From the NCBI RefSeq assembly GCF_002831665.1, contig NZ_CP025118.1, positions 3,601,001-3,665,000 on the forward strand: a DNA stretch of 64,000 bases, read 5' to 3'. Positions 1-8,968 of this stretch are shown here, one piece after another (the stretch's first letter is position 1; every line of letters begins with the position of its first letter). The notes beneath the pieces were generated by a model. It was not told the origin of the DNA. It did no database searches and saw nothing but the letters and a program-made list of their open reading frames with translations. Made by a program: the position numbers and the translations under genes. The DNA is from Lacinutrix sp. Bg11-31 (GTDB lineage Bacteria; Bacteroidota; Bacteroidia; Flavobacteriales; Flavobacteriaceae).

Positions 1-1559
1 TATTGTGTGAGTGTCGATTGGTGATTAAAATCTGAACCAACACTATAACTGTGCATAGCAGTTGTATTGAAATAAGGGTTTTCTGTACTTGGTTCTCCCC
101 AGCCATCACCATCTGTATCACTCATCCACATTCTGTTCATTGGATTTCTTCCAAAAGCATGGTTTAGTGCAACGTCTAAAATAACAGCAATATTATTTTG
201 ATGACATAAATCTACTAACTCTTTTAGTTTAGCCTCTGTACCATAAAACTTATCTAAAGCCATATGGAAAGAGGTGTTATATCCCCAACTCTCATTGCCT
301 TCAAATTCCATTATTGGCATTAATTGAATAGCGTTAATATTAAGGTTTTTAAAATAATCTATTTTGTCTATTATGTCTTGAAAGTTTCTATCGGCATCAA
401 AATCTCTAATTAAAACCTCGTAGATTACTAAATCTTCTTTTTTTTGCTTATTGAAATTTGTAACTACCCATGGATAATCTGTTTGTCCTGTTTGTAAAAC
501 TGTTACTTCACGTTCTTGCTCTGAAGGATAAGTTGGCATGTTTGGATAAGTGGCTGCAGGAATATAAGGATCGTCAAAAGGAGATAGTACTAATGTTGAA
601 AATGGATCTGCGGTTTTAACCATTGTAGGCGAATTTGCTATAGGCGACTGGTCTACAACCCAATATTGATACGTTTCAATTTGATTAGGTGTTAAACCTG
701 TAAGTTCTAACCAAAATTTATCTGATGAGGTATCTTTTTTCATGGCATACGTAGCATCTGGATTCCAGTTGTTAAAACTTCCTGCTACATAAACAAAATC
801 TTTATTTGGCGCTTCTAAAACAAGAGTAGCTGTTGTATTACTGGTATAGTTTATTCCATTTTCTAAACCACTAGGTAAAGCTTGGCTTTGTGTATTGTTT
901 ACTAATATGTTAAAATGTTTTGTAACCGATGTGCTTCCTTGTGTTACTATTAATTCGCAATTTTGGTTTTCAGTAATATTAGAAAAGAAATAACTATAGA
1001 AATTAGTTGTTGCCGTGTTAATAGGTATTCCGTTTGCATTTAATTGGTAAGTAGCATTTCCGTTTGTATTTTGAGCTAGTATTTGTGTTCCGCTACCAGA
1101 GTCTACCACTACTGTACTATTATTAGCATTAGGATTTATCATAGTTACTTGAAACGAGCCTACTGCTATTTGTAAATCTGTACTTTGTTGGCTGCCATTT
1201 GCACTACGTAATACAATATTAATTGCGGTTATTGAGCCAGTATTGCTATAGTTATAAAAGTTTCTAATTGTTGATGTTAAATCTAGTTTATATATATTTC
1301 CAGATACTAGAGTTAAAGCTGGTTGTGTAGTATTATTTCCCCAACTACCAATAACGTTTTGCCAGTCTGTACCGTCATCTATAGTAACTCCTGTATGCGC
1401 ATAAATAGTTCCAGTATATGAATCTAGACCAGTTCCAGTTTTATCGAATAATAAAGTAGCAGCGTCTGTTTCTTCTGGTGTTGTTCCTCCTTGCCAAGAT
1501 ATTTGAGCATAGGTGTTTAATACACTTAGAAATAAGACTAAAGATAGTATTTTCTTCAT
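1..1559 (-). CDS. Secreted GH13 alpha-amylase family protein, C-terminus outside window
   Basis: The gene enters the window at its 3' side, so only about the first 519 residues are visible. It starts with a signal peptide (MKKILSLVLFLSVLNTYAQ) with no lipobox cysteine. A beta-rich N-terminal region follows, then a CBM48/E-set-like stretch (FVYVAGSFNNWNP near residue 260) and the start of a GH13 barrel. The barrel shows QLMPIMEFEGNESWGYN and the conserved region I DVALNHAFG. The catalytic Asp and Glu lie beyond the edge, so activity cannot be checked here. It is the last gene of the susCDE arm and probably cuts alpha-1,4-glucan at or outside the outer membrane. A terminator-like hairpin separates it from susE. 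A type IX secretion tail would be at the missing end. Confidence 0.88.
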   Translation of the reverse strand, partial: MKKILSLVLFLSVLNTYAQISWQGGTTPEETDAATLLFDKTGTGLDSYTGTIYAHTGVTIDDGTDWQNVIGSWGNNTTQPALTLVSGNIYKLDLTSTIRNFYNYSNTGSITAINIVLRSANGSQQSTDLQIAVGSFQVTMINPNANNSTVVVDSGSGTQILAQNTNGNATYQLNANGIPINTATTNFYSYFFSNITENQNCELIVTQGSTSVTKHFNILVNNTQSQALPSGLENGINYTSNTTATLVLEAPNKDFVYVAGSFNNWNPDATYAMKKDTSSDKFWLELTGLTPNQIETYQYWVVDQSPIANSPTMVKTADPFSTLVLSPFDDPYIPAATYPNMPTYPSEQEREVTVLQTGQTDYPWVVTNFNKQKKEDLVIYEVLIRDFDADRNFQDIIDKIDYFKNLNINAIQLMPIMEFEGNESWGYNTSFHMALDKFYGTEAKLKELVDLCHQNNIAVILDVALNHAFGRNPMNRMWMSDTDGDGWGEPSTENPYFNTTAMHSYSVGSDFNHQSTLTQ

Positions 1560-1603
1560 TTTTATATTTTTTTAGCGTGAAAAAAGTTTTCGAATTTATT
1601 AAA

Positions 1604-1646
1604 CAAAAAAGCCTATTTAGTTGTGAATTATAAATAGGCTTTTTTT
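1604..1646 (-). terminator. Intrinsic terminator between susE-like gene and amylase
   Basis: The arms GCCTATTTA and TAAATAGGC (9 bp) enclose an 11-nt loop, with A and T runs on the two sides. On the minus strand it ends in a U tract 20 nt after the susE-like stop codon. It may reduce transcription of the amylase gene relative to susCDE. Confidence 0.75.
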
Positions 1647-1665
1647 ATTTAGTTGAATTATTTGT

Positions 1666-2697
1666 TTAAGGTATTAACTCTAATGTATAGGTTTGATTAA
1701 ACAAATCCATAGTAATTTTGTATTTACCTTCCACAGTAATATCTATGTTATCTCCACCTGCTTCTAAAGTTCCATCGACTCCAGTGTCTCCATAATTTAC
1801 TCCCCAATCATTGTTTAGTCTGAACTTTATTTGACCATTGATCAAGTCTACATAGGTTACATAAATATCATTACCAGCTGGATATAATGTCCAATCTGGA
1901 CCATCCCAAGCATTAGGAGTTGCGTCTCCAACCAATCCCCAAATATCTTCAGTAGAAGATTCAAGAGTATAGGTAAGATTGTTTAAATTCATTGTAATAT
2001 AGTAAGTGCCTGCTGTTACAACTATATTATCTCCGCCACCTTCTAAAGTACCATCGACTCCTGTATCTCCATAATTAACAGTCCAATCGTTGTTTTCTCT
2101 AAACTTAATTTCACCATCGATTAAATGTACATAAGCAGCAAAAACATTATCTATATCTGTTTTGTAAAAAGGAACATCTAGTCCACCCCAACCATTTGGA
2201 GTAGCATCTCCTACAATTCCCCAAGTAGTACTTATATCAGATAGTGCAGGATAAGGTGTTACTGTTAAATCTACTGCTTCAGAATAAATACTATTAACGC
2301 TACTTAACACAACTTCAATTTTAAGTTTTACTTGAGCCTCTTCATTAGGGGCTAACTCTAGTGTAATTAAAAGTGCGTTTAATTGTTGAGCAGTAAAAAC
2401 CTTTTGAAAAGGTATGTTTGCTGTTGCGCTTTGTGGAGATGAAAAATCGCCATCTATAGTATCTATTAGTACTTTATAAGAAATAGGAGCAGCATTAAAA
2501 CCATAATCTGGATCTGTCCAGGTTACTGTAAGTGCATCAAGACCTGAATTAGCTTCGGTTAAAACTACCGTGTTTTCTGAAAGCGTTATTTCTGGAACTC
2601 CATTACTGTTTATTTCTGTTATTTCAGTATCATCACAACTCACAAATAGTGTTGTAATAAACAAAGAAAGAATTGATTTATATATTATATTTTTCAT
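1666..2697 (-). CDS. SusE/SusF-like surface starch-binding lipoprotein
   Basis: Lipoprotein of 343 residues with the lipobox cysteine in LFVSCDD (residue 21). Residues 30-150 form a SusE-type N-terminal domain. Two homologous carbohydrate-binding modules follow at about 158-246 and 252-341. Each begins WG(I/L)VGDATPN and contains an NDWxxNYGD segment and a G(T/K)Yx(I)TM strand. SusE and SusF of Bacteroides bind starch at the cell surface with such tandem modules and have no enzyme activity. The gene lies 11 nt after the susD stop, so it is co-transcribed with susCD. The two modules are also recognisably similar in DNA, which suggests internal duplication. The module order and length fit SusE better than the longer SusF. 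Confidence 0.88.
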   Translation of the reverse strand: MKNIIYKSILSLFITTLFVSCDDTEITEINSNGVPEITLSENTVVLTEANSGLDALTVTWTDPDYGFNAAPISYKVLIDTIDGDFSSPQSATANIPFQKVFTAQQLNALLITLELAPNEEAQVKLKIEVVLSSVNSIYSEAVDLTVTPYPALSDISTTWGIVGDATPNGWGGLDVPFYKTDIDNVFAAYVHLIDGEIKFRENNDWTVNYGDTGVDGTLEGGGDNIVVTAGTYYITMNLNNLTYTLESSTEDIWGLVGDATPNAWDGPDWTLYPAGNDIYVTYVDLINGQIKFRLNNDWGVNYGDTGVDGTLEAGGDNIDITVEGKYKITMDLFNQTYTLELIP

Positions 2698-2708
2698 TTT
2701 AATAGTTA

Positions 2709-4607
2709 TTAATACCCTTCATTTTGAGAAAGGTTAGGGTTAACTGTTATGATACTTGTAGGTAAAGGAAATAAGTTTCTATAACCTGCTACAGAAGTTC
2801 CTTGAGGATCATTTCCTTTATAAGGCCATAAGTAAGAATTTGTTGTAAAGTAATTATAGCGTATTAAATCGGTACGTCTTTGTCCTTCCCAATACAATTC
2901 TTTTGATCTTTCATCAAGGATAAAATCTAAGGTAACATCTCCACTAGAAACGTTTGCATTAGTTCCACCAGTTCCTCTTTCAATTAATTCATTAATTTTA
3001 GTGGTTGCGAAACTTAAATCACCACCGCCACCACCTCTAACAGTAGCTTCAGCATAGTTTAAGTAAATTTCAGCTAAACGAATTAATGGAAGATCTGTGT
3101 CTACAAAATCACCAGCAGTATCGACACCTTGGTTACCATTACTGTCTATGTTTTTAAATTTAGTAACAGCGTACCCTTCAGTAAATTCTGAAATATCTTC
3201 AATTTCTAAATTCTGACCATCTGCATAAAACATTGCACGTTGATCGCTAGTAGGAGTAAAAGGAATGATAGAGTAGGTAAGTGCATCTAAATTTAAAATA
3301 ATTTGATACGTTCCAGCAGTAACAGGAATATTTTCTCCACCAGCTTCTAATGAGCCATCTGTTAAGTCATCACCATAATTGTTTCCCCAATCTTCATTAA
3401 ATCTGAATTTTAGAAAGCCATCTGTAAGTGTTGTATATAATGTAAATTGGTTTGTTCCTGTTTCGTACATTTCTGTATCTGGTCCTCCCCATCCATTTGG
3501 TGTTCCATCTCCTACAATTCCCCAATCTGATTGTGTGCCTAAAGCAATATTTAAATCGTTAAGACTTAATTCTGGAAATTTCTCTACTAAGCTTTTAGTG
3601 GTTCTTAAACCTCCCCAGCCACCATTTACACCAAATTCTGTTGCATCCATGGATCCACCAATAGCAGCATGTACTAAAAATGTAGTACCACCATAAGTTT
3701 GAGATCTAAGACCGTCGAAATTTAACGCAAAAATAAATTCGTTTTGAGCACCATTGGTGTCATTATCTGCAAGAAATAATTCATCATAAGCAGTTCCGTT
3801 TCCATTAGCATCATTTGTATTTAAAGAATATGTAGAGTTTATAACATTGTTTGAGTAGGTAACACAATCTGTGTAACGTGCTGTTCCTGTCCAAACTTGA
3901 GCATTTAAATATAATTTTGATAATAGAGCCCAAGCTGCAACTTCGTCAACTCTTCCATATTCATTAGCTCCACTAGATTTTAAGCTGTTTTGGATTTCTA
4001 ATAACTCTGTCTCAACAAAATTAAATAACTCTATTCTTGAAGCTTGCTGTGGTAAGTCTGTAGATACAGATGTAACTAGAGGTACATTACCATATAAATC
4101 TATTAAATTATAGTATGCAAATGCTCTTAAAAAACGAGCTTCGGCAATAAAATATTGCACTTCTGAATCTGCTAATGCACTAGCGTTTTCTATAAATGAA
4201 TTGCAGAAAGATACCTCTTGAGCTAATCTAAAATACATCGCTTCGGTAAAATCGTTACTTCCAGACCAATATTGACCGTGTAAATCTGGTAAACCTGCAT
4301 CTCCCCAACCTACAACAGCATGATCTGTTGTTAATTCATTTAAATTAAATAACATTCTAGAATATTGCGAAAAACCTTCATCAATATCGGCAATATCTGC
4401 TTGTCCAGCAGGTCCTTGTTGTCCTGTTAATGCTAAACTTGCATATAATTTTGCTAAAGCACCTTGTGCTTCAGTTGCGTTTGTAAAAACGTCTTCTTCA
4501 GTAAAACTATCTGGATCAATTGGTGATTGATCTAGATCGTCATGACAAGATACTAGTCCTATAGACAATGCCATGATTACCATTAAATGTTTAAGTTCTT
4601 TTTTCAT
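2709..4607 (-). CDS. susD: SusD/RagB-family starch-binding lipoprotein with inserted SusE-type module
   Basis: SusD-like lipoprotein (lipobox GLVSC, Cys21) that forms the lid on the SusC porin and delivers oligosaccharides. The SusD helical core is visible in RFLRAFAYYNLIDLYGNVPLV (about 158-178), and the C-terminal part has LIRLAEIYLNYAEA and the final YRNLFPLP. At 632 residues it is about 90 longer than usual SusD proteins. The extra length is an inserted module at about residues 360-450 (DWGIVGDGTPNGWGGPD onward), plainly homologous to the two modules of the SusE-like neighbour. It sits between susC (14 nt upstream) and the susE-like gene. The insertion should add a second glucan-binding site to the SusCD lid. 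Confidence 0.92.
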   Translation of the reverse strand: MKKELKHLMVIMALSIGLVSCHDDLDQSPIDPDSFTEEDVFTNATEAQGALAKLYASLALTGQQGPAGQADIADIDEGFSQYSRMLFNLNELTTDHAVVGWGDAGLPDLHGQYWSGSNDFTEAMYFRLAQEVSFCNSFIENASALADSEVQYFIAEARFLRAFAYYNLIDLYGNVPLVTSVSTDLPQQASRIELFNFVETELLEIQNSLKSSGANEYGRVDEVAAWALLSKLYLNAQVWTGTARYTDCVTYSNNVINSTYSLNTNDANGNGTAYDELFLADNDTNGAQNEFIFALNFDGLRSQTYGGTTFLVHAAIGGSMDATEFGVNGGWGGLRTTKSLVEKFPELSLNDLNIALGTQSDWGIVGDGTPNGWGGPDTEMYETGTNQFTLYTTLTDGFLKFRFNEDWGNNYGDDLTDGSLEAGGENIPVTAGTYQIILNLDALTYSIIPFTPTSDQRAMFYADGQNLEIEDISEFTEGYAVTKFKNIDSNGNQGVDTAGDFVDTDLPLIRLAEIYLNYAEATVRGGGGGDLSFATTKINELIERGTGGTNANVSSGDVTLDFILDERSKELYWEGQRRTDLIRYNYFTTNSYLWPYKGNDPQGTSVAGYRNLFPLPTSIITVNPNLSQNEGY

Positions 4608-4621
4608 TTTTCTTTTATTAA

Positions 4622-7531
4622 TTAAAAATCAATGTTTACTCCCATGACAAATGATCTAGGTCTTGGATAAAAATTATTATCTATTCCTAAATTTATTTCT
4701 GGATCTAAGCCTTCGTAATCTGTTATTGTTAACACGTTTTGTAAAGATCCGTAGAATCTAAACGTTGTGTTTTTTACTTTATCTAAAGTATAACCAATGG
4801 TGATATTATCTATTTTAAAGAAAGACGCTTCTTGCACAAAGTGATCACTTAATGCTGTTCTATCGCTAATTACAGTAAAGCCACTATTATAATAATCTGA
4901 ATGAATATTAGATAGAATACTATTGTTAGTTGCATTTGCTAAAATGCCTCTACTAGCTTCAACGTCGTTATACATATAGTTACCTAAGCTAGCTCTAGAT
5001 TGTAAAGAGAAATCCCAATTTTTATAGCTTACATTAGTATTAAATCCCATTAGTATATCTCCAAATGGATCTTCATTAATGTACTTATCGTCTTCATTTA
5101 TAATATCATCTCCATTTCTATCTACAAATACACCTTCTAATGGCGCTCCTGATGCGCTATAAACTTGCTCATAAACATAAAAACTGTTTGCAGATTCTCC
5201 TTCCCTGTGTACTTGAACGTTGTTACCAACACCTGTTGAAATACCACCTTGAGGTTGATCTACAGATAATTTAGTAATTTCATTATCATTTAAAGCAATA
5301 TTGTAATTAACAGACCATTCAAAATTATCTGTTTTAAAAGGTATTAGGTTTAAGTTAAATTCTAAACCTTTATTTTCCATGTTACCAATGTTTGCATTAA
5401 TTCTGTTCCCAAAGTTTGTAAAAGGATCAACTAATGAGCTAGCAATAAGATCGTTTGTTTCTTTTTTATAAGCATTTATAGAACCTGAAACACGCCTGTT
5501 TAGGAACGCATAATCTACACCAATATTAAAAGTTCTTCCAATTTCCCAACGTAAGTCTTTGTTAATAGGTTCTGGTCTATAAGTTTGGTAAAAGCTATTA
5601 CCAAATTGGTAGTTTGCTGTATCTGTACTCCCTTGGTATCTTGTTAAAAATTGGTAGTCTCCTAAGCCATTAATGTTTCCTACTTCACCATAACCTACAC
5701 GTAATTTTAATTCGTTAAAGAATGATTCTTGCATAAAATCTTCTTTATGTATACTCCATGCAGCAGCTACAGAAGGAAAAATTCCCCAACGGTCGTCTGG
5801 ATTTAATTTTGAAGAAGCATCAGCTCTTACAGAAGCTGTTAAATAGTATTTACCATCGTAATCGTAGTTAGCTCTACTAAAATAAGATAATAAAACGTTT
5901 TTAGATTTATCAATAAATTCAAATTGATTACCATCTTCTTCTGCTTCACTATCATAACTAAAGTTGTCGTATTCAAAAGATTGATAAGCATGACCTGCTG
6001 CAACTGTTAAATTATGGACATCTTTAAAAGATTTTTTATAAGTAAGGTAAGCATCAAAAATTTTATTGTCAGAATTTTGAATGTAACTAGCTCTTGCTCC
6101 ATTAAATGTTGGGTCAGAAGTTGGAATAAATTCTGAAGTAATTGTTCTTCCATGACTATTTGAAGTATCAAAACCTACGTTAATTGTAGCTGTTAAGTTT
6201 TCAAATCCATGAATTTTATAATCTAATTTTACATTTCCTACAAATCGTCTAACTTCAGCAGTATCATCTTTTAAATCTAATAAAGCTAATGGGTTACTTG
6301 GAGCTAGGTTGTTTTGGTTTCCAGTTCCTGAGTCTAACCAAGCAAAATAACCAGAGTATTGAGAACTAGGATCGTATATTGATTGTGTAGGGTCAAAACT
6401 TACAGCACTACCAATAGCACCTCTGTCTGCAAAAGTATTTTCAGTATACATTGCTCTTGCATTTAATTCAATATTTAAATGGTCGTCTAATAAACTAGGT
6501 GTTAAACTTAAAGAACCAGTAGTACGTTGTAAATTATCAGTCTTTAATATTCCTCCATGTTCAGAATAACCAATTGATGCTCTCATTGGCACGCCATATA
6601 CACTACCTAAAGCACTAAAGTTATGGTCTTGCCCAAATGCTGTTCTGTATATTTCGTCTTGCCAATTAGTATTAGCATTACCTAATAAAGCTATTTCTGC
6701 AGGTGTGCCAATATCATTTATTAGCGTTCTAAATTGGTTTGAAGATAAAACATCAATTTCATCAACAGGGCTATAAACAGTAGTTTGAGAACTAATACTA
6801 AATTTGAAGTCTTTGTTTTTTCCTTTTTTGGTTGTAATTAAAATTACACCATTTGCACCTCTAGAACCATAAATAGCAGTAGAAGAAGCATCTTTTAAAA
6901 CTACAAACGTTTCTATATCATTAGGATTAATAAAGTTTAACGGATTTCTAGATCCTCCAACACCTCCATTATCTAATGGAATTCCATCGACTACAAATAA
7001 GGGTTGAGATGTTAAAGATAAAGATCCTGCACCACGTATATTTATACTTTGTCCATCTCCAGGAGCACCACTACCAGAAGTTACATTTACACCTGCAACT
7101 TTACCACTTATAAGTGCTTGTGCAGATACAATTGGGCCTTTGTTAAAGTCTTCGCTAGTTAATAAATCTGTAGTACCAGTTAAATCTTCTTTTTTAACAC
7201 TACCATAACCTATAATAACCACCTCGTCTAATTGGGCAGTATCTTCAATTAAAGCAATATTAATGCTAGTTTGATCAGAGTATGTTACCTCTTGGGTAAC
7301 GTAACCTACAAAAGAGAACTCTAAAAGGTCTCCATTATTAGCAGTAATTCGATATTTCCCATCAAAATCTGTAGAGGCTCCTTGTTTTGTGCCTTTTACA
7401 ATCACATTGACTCCTGGTAGAGGTGATGATGAGGATTGTTCTGTAACTATTCCACTTACCGAATTTTGCGCAAGCAAAAATGTTGGTAATACCAAAATGG
7501 CGAACAGTAAACTATTAAAAATTGTTTTCAT
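4622..7531 (-). CDS. susC: SusC/RagA-family TonB-dependent outer-membrane oligosaccharide transporter
   Basis: Beta-barrel importer of 969 residues. It has a signal peptide ending LLAQ, then a carboxypeptidase-regulatory-like domain (SGIVTEQSSSSPLPGVNV, about 25-100). A TonB-box-like stretch (DEVVIIGYG, about 102-110) and a plug domain (about 115-235) follow. The plug contains the hallmark VLKDASSTAIYGSRGANGVI. The rest is barrel and ends in a terminal Phe (GVNIDF), as expected for outer-membrane insertion. It is the first gene of the susC-susD-susE-amylase operon and has its own promoter overlapping a LacI-type operator. Substrate is inferred from the neighbours to be maltodextrin. Confidence 0.96.
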   Translation of the reverse strand: MKTIFNSLLFAILVLPTFLLAQNSVSGIVTEQSSSSPLPGVNVIVKGTKQGASTDFDGKYRITANNGDLLEFSFVGYVTQEVTYSDQTSINIALIEDTAQLDEVVIIGYGSVKKEDLTGTTDLLTSEDFNKGPIVSAQALISGKVAGVNVTSGSGAPGDGQSINIRGAGSLSLTSQPLFVVDGIPLDNGGVGGSRNPLNFINPNDIETFVVLKDASSTAIYGSRGANGVILITTKKGKNKDFKFSISSQTTVYSPVDEIDVLSSNQFRTLINDIGTPAEIALLGNANTNWQDEIYRTAFGQDHNFSALGSVYGVPMRASIGYSEHGGILKTDNLQRTTGSLSLTPSLLDDHLNIELNARAMYTENTFADRGAIGSAVSFDPTQSIYDPSSQYSGYFAWLDSGTGNQNNLAPSNPLALLDLKDDTAEVRRFVGNVKLDYKIHGFENLTATINVGFDTSNSHGRTITSEFIPTSDPTFNGARASYIQNSDNKIFDAYLTYKKSFKDVHNLTVAAGHAYQSFEYDNFSYDSEAEEDGNQFEFIDKSKNVLLSYFSRANYDYDGKYYLTASVRADASSKLNPDDRWGIFPSVAAAWSIHKEDFMQESFFNELKLRVGYGEVGNINGLGDYQFLTRYQGSTDTANYQFGNSFYQTYRPEPINKDLRWEIGRTFNIGVDYAFLNRRVSGSINAYKKETNDLIASSLVDPFTNFGNRINANIGNMENKGLEFNLNLIPFKTDNFEWSVNYNIALNDNEITKLSVDQPQGGISTGVGNNVQVHREGESANSFYVYEQVYSASGAPLEGVFVDRNGDDIINEDDKYINEDPFGDILMGFNTNVSYKNWDFSLQSRASLGNYMYNDVEASRGILANATNNSILSNIHSDYYNSGFTVISDRTALSDHFVQEASFFKIDNITIGYTLDKVKNTTFRFYGSLQNVLTITDYEGLDPEINLGIDNNFYPRPRSFVMGVNIDF

Positions 7532-7630
7532 ATAATACTATTAAGTTAGTTTTTAATACATACCTATATTTTACTTCTCGATGATAAATCTATGTAAATA
7601 AAATGTTAAGTTTAGTAGAAGTCTTGTTTT

Positions 7631-7662
7631 TAAAGGTAACGCAAACGTTTTCGTGTTGACAA
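7631..7662 (-). promoter_or_regulatory. Predicted susC promoter (TTG / TACCTTTA)
   Basis: On the minus strand TTG (7662-7660) is followed after 21 nt by TACCTTTA (7638-7631), close to the Bacteroidota consensus TTG-N17-23-TAnnTTTG. The predicted start lies near 7625, leaving a leader of about 95 nt before susC. The spacer holds the LacI-type palindrome. Confidence 0.5.
7640..7653. promoter_or_regulatory. LacI-family operator-like palindrome in the susC promoter spacer
   Basis: The 14-nt sequence CGCAAACGTTTTCG has half-sites CGCAAAC and CGAAAAC around a central CG, with one mismatch. This is the form typical of LacI-family operators. The regulator gene next to it starts 144 nt away. A protein bound here would cover the stretch between the two promoter boxes of susC, so repression is the simplest reading. 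Confidence 0.7.
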
Positions 7663-7760
7663 CTTTTTAAAATACTGAGGATTATCTAATTTAAATTGTA
7701 AATTTTTGCACTTTTTGAGATATTATGAGTCTATTTTATTAAATGAATAACAAAAGCTTG

Positions 7761-7768
7761 TATTTTTG
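7761..7768 (+). promoter_or_regulatory. Predicted -7 box of the LacI regulator gene
   Basis: TATTTTTG fits TAnnTTTG exactly and lies 28 nt before the ATG of the regulator. The upstream box is less clear (an A/T-rich TTTATT stretch near 7735). Confidence 0.4.
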
Positions 7769-7796
7769 AGATTATTACAACCCTATAACTAACGAA

Positions 7797-8837
7797 ATGA
7801 AACGAAAAGTAACCCTTAAACAAATTGCAAAAGAATTAGATGTATCTATATCTACTGTGTCTAAAGCATTAAGAAATAGCAAAGAGATTAGTGAAGATAC
7901 TAGAGAAAAGGTACAAGCATTTGCTAAATTGTTTAATTATAGACCTAATAATATTGCATTAAGTTTAAAAAACAGAAAAACTAAAACAATAGGTATTATC
8001 ATCCCAGAAATTGTACATCATTTTTTTTCCAAAGTGATTAGAGGCATAGAATTAGTTGCTAATAAAAGAGGGTATAATGTTATTGTAGGTTTATCTAATG
8101 AGTCGTTTTCTAAAGAGGTTATAAACATGGAAATGTTAGCTAATGGAAGTATAGATGGTTTTATATTATCAATATCAAAAGAAACGCTGTTGCAACAAGA
8201 TTACCACCATTTTATAGAAACTATAAATCAAGGAATGCCAATTGTAATGTTCGACAGAGTGGTAAATGAAATTAATTGTGATAAAGTTATTGTAGATGAT
8301 TTAAATGGCTCTAAAAAAGCAGTAAATAAGTTAGTGGAAAAAGGCTGTAAAAACATAGCAATAATTACTACAAAAGATTATGTAAGTGTAGGTAAATTAA
8401 GAACTCAAGGTTATTTGGAAGCTTTAGAAGAAAATAATATTAAACCAAAAGGAAGCCTTATTTTAAAAGTCGATGATGCATTTGTTTCAGATGATGATCT
8501 AGAAACTTTAGAGAAAGATATTGTAACATTATTTGAAAGTAATATAAATATTGATGGTGTTTTTGCTGTAAACGAGTTATATGCAATTACAGCAATGAAA
8601 GCGGCTAGAAAACGTGGACTAAATATCCCAGAAGATTTACAGGTAATAGGCTTTACAGACGGTGTTTTATCTAAACATGCAACTCCAAGTCTAACAACTG
8701 TTAGTCAGCATGCTCAAGAAATGGGAGAGAAATCTGCTGAATTATTAATTAATAATTTAGAGATTGAAGAAGACGAAGAACACTACCAAACTATAGTTAT
8801 AGAGACCGAATTGATAGAACGGAATTCAACAAAATAA
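7797..8837 (+). CDS. LacI-family transcriptional regulator of the glucan locus
   Basis: Regulator of 346 residues. The N-terminal helix-turn-helix is typical (KQIAKELDVSISTVSKALR, about 8-26). The hinge region and a periplasmic-binding-protein-like sensor domain follow (TIGIIIPEIVHHFFSKVIRG onward, then GVFAVNELYAITAMKAARKRG and the late VIGFTDG). It is divergent from susC and codirectional with the transporter and hydrolases. The shared intergenic space holds one LacI-type operator. The effector is probably a maltose-related sugar or its breakdown product, but the sequence does not show which. The start is the first ATG and gives the usual short N-terminus before the HTH. Confidence 0.93.
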   Translation: MKRKVTLKQIAKELDVSISTVSKALRNSKEISEDTREKVQAFAKLFNYRPNNIALSLKNRKTKTIGIIIPEIVHHFFSKVIRGIELVANKRGYNVIVGLSNESFSKEVINMEMLANGSIDGFILSISKETLLQQDYHHFIETINQGMPIVMFDRVVNEINCDKVIVDDLNGSKKAVNKLVEKGCKNIAIITTKDYVSVGKLRTQGYLEALEENNIKPKGSLILKVDDAFVSDDDLETLEKDIVTLFESNINIDGVFAVNELYAITAMKAARKRGLNIPEDLQVIGFTDGVLSKHATPSLTTVSQHAQEMGEKSAELLINNLEIEEDEEHYQTIVIETELIERNSTK

Positions 8838-8847
8838 AAAAATAACA

Positions 8848-8876
8848 TTGCCTATTTAAAATCTTTTATATCTTTA
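8848..8876 (+). promoter_or_regulatory. Predicted promoter of the MFS-pgmB-GH65-hydrolase operon
   Basis: TTG (8848-8850), 18 nt, then TATCTTTA (8869-8876), one base from the TAnnTTTG consensus. It lies between the regulator stop and the transporter start, so the catabolic arm may be expressed partly apart from the regulator. No LacI-type palindrome was seen here. Confidence 0.4.
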
Positions 8877-8968
8877 CGGCATTCAAAACTTATATTTTTA
8901 CTTCTCAGGTAATAAAGTTTTGATAAGTTAAATGCTTATCAAATAGTAATAATTTAAACTTACTATTT

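Noticed and set aside
1579..1592. LacI-type operator before the amylase gene
   Set aside because: Only one half-site (GTTTTCG) is present and there is no central CG palindrome.
3379..3696. Plus-strand open frame inside susD
   Set aside because: It is the reverse of the SusD reading frame with no coding features of its own.
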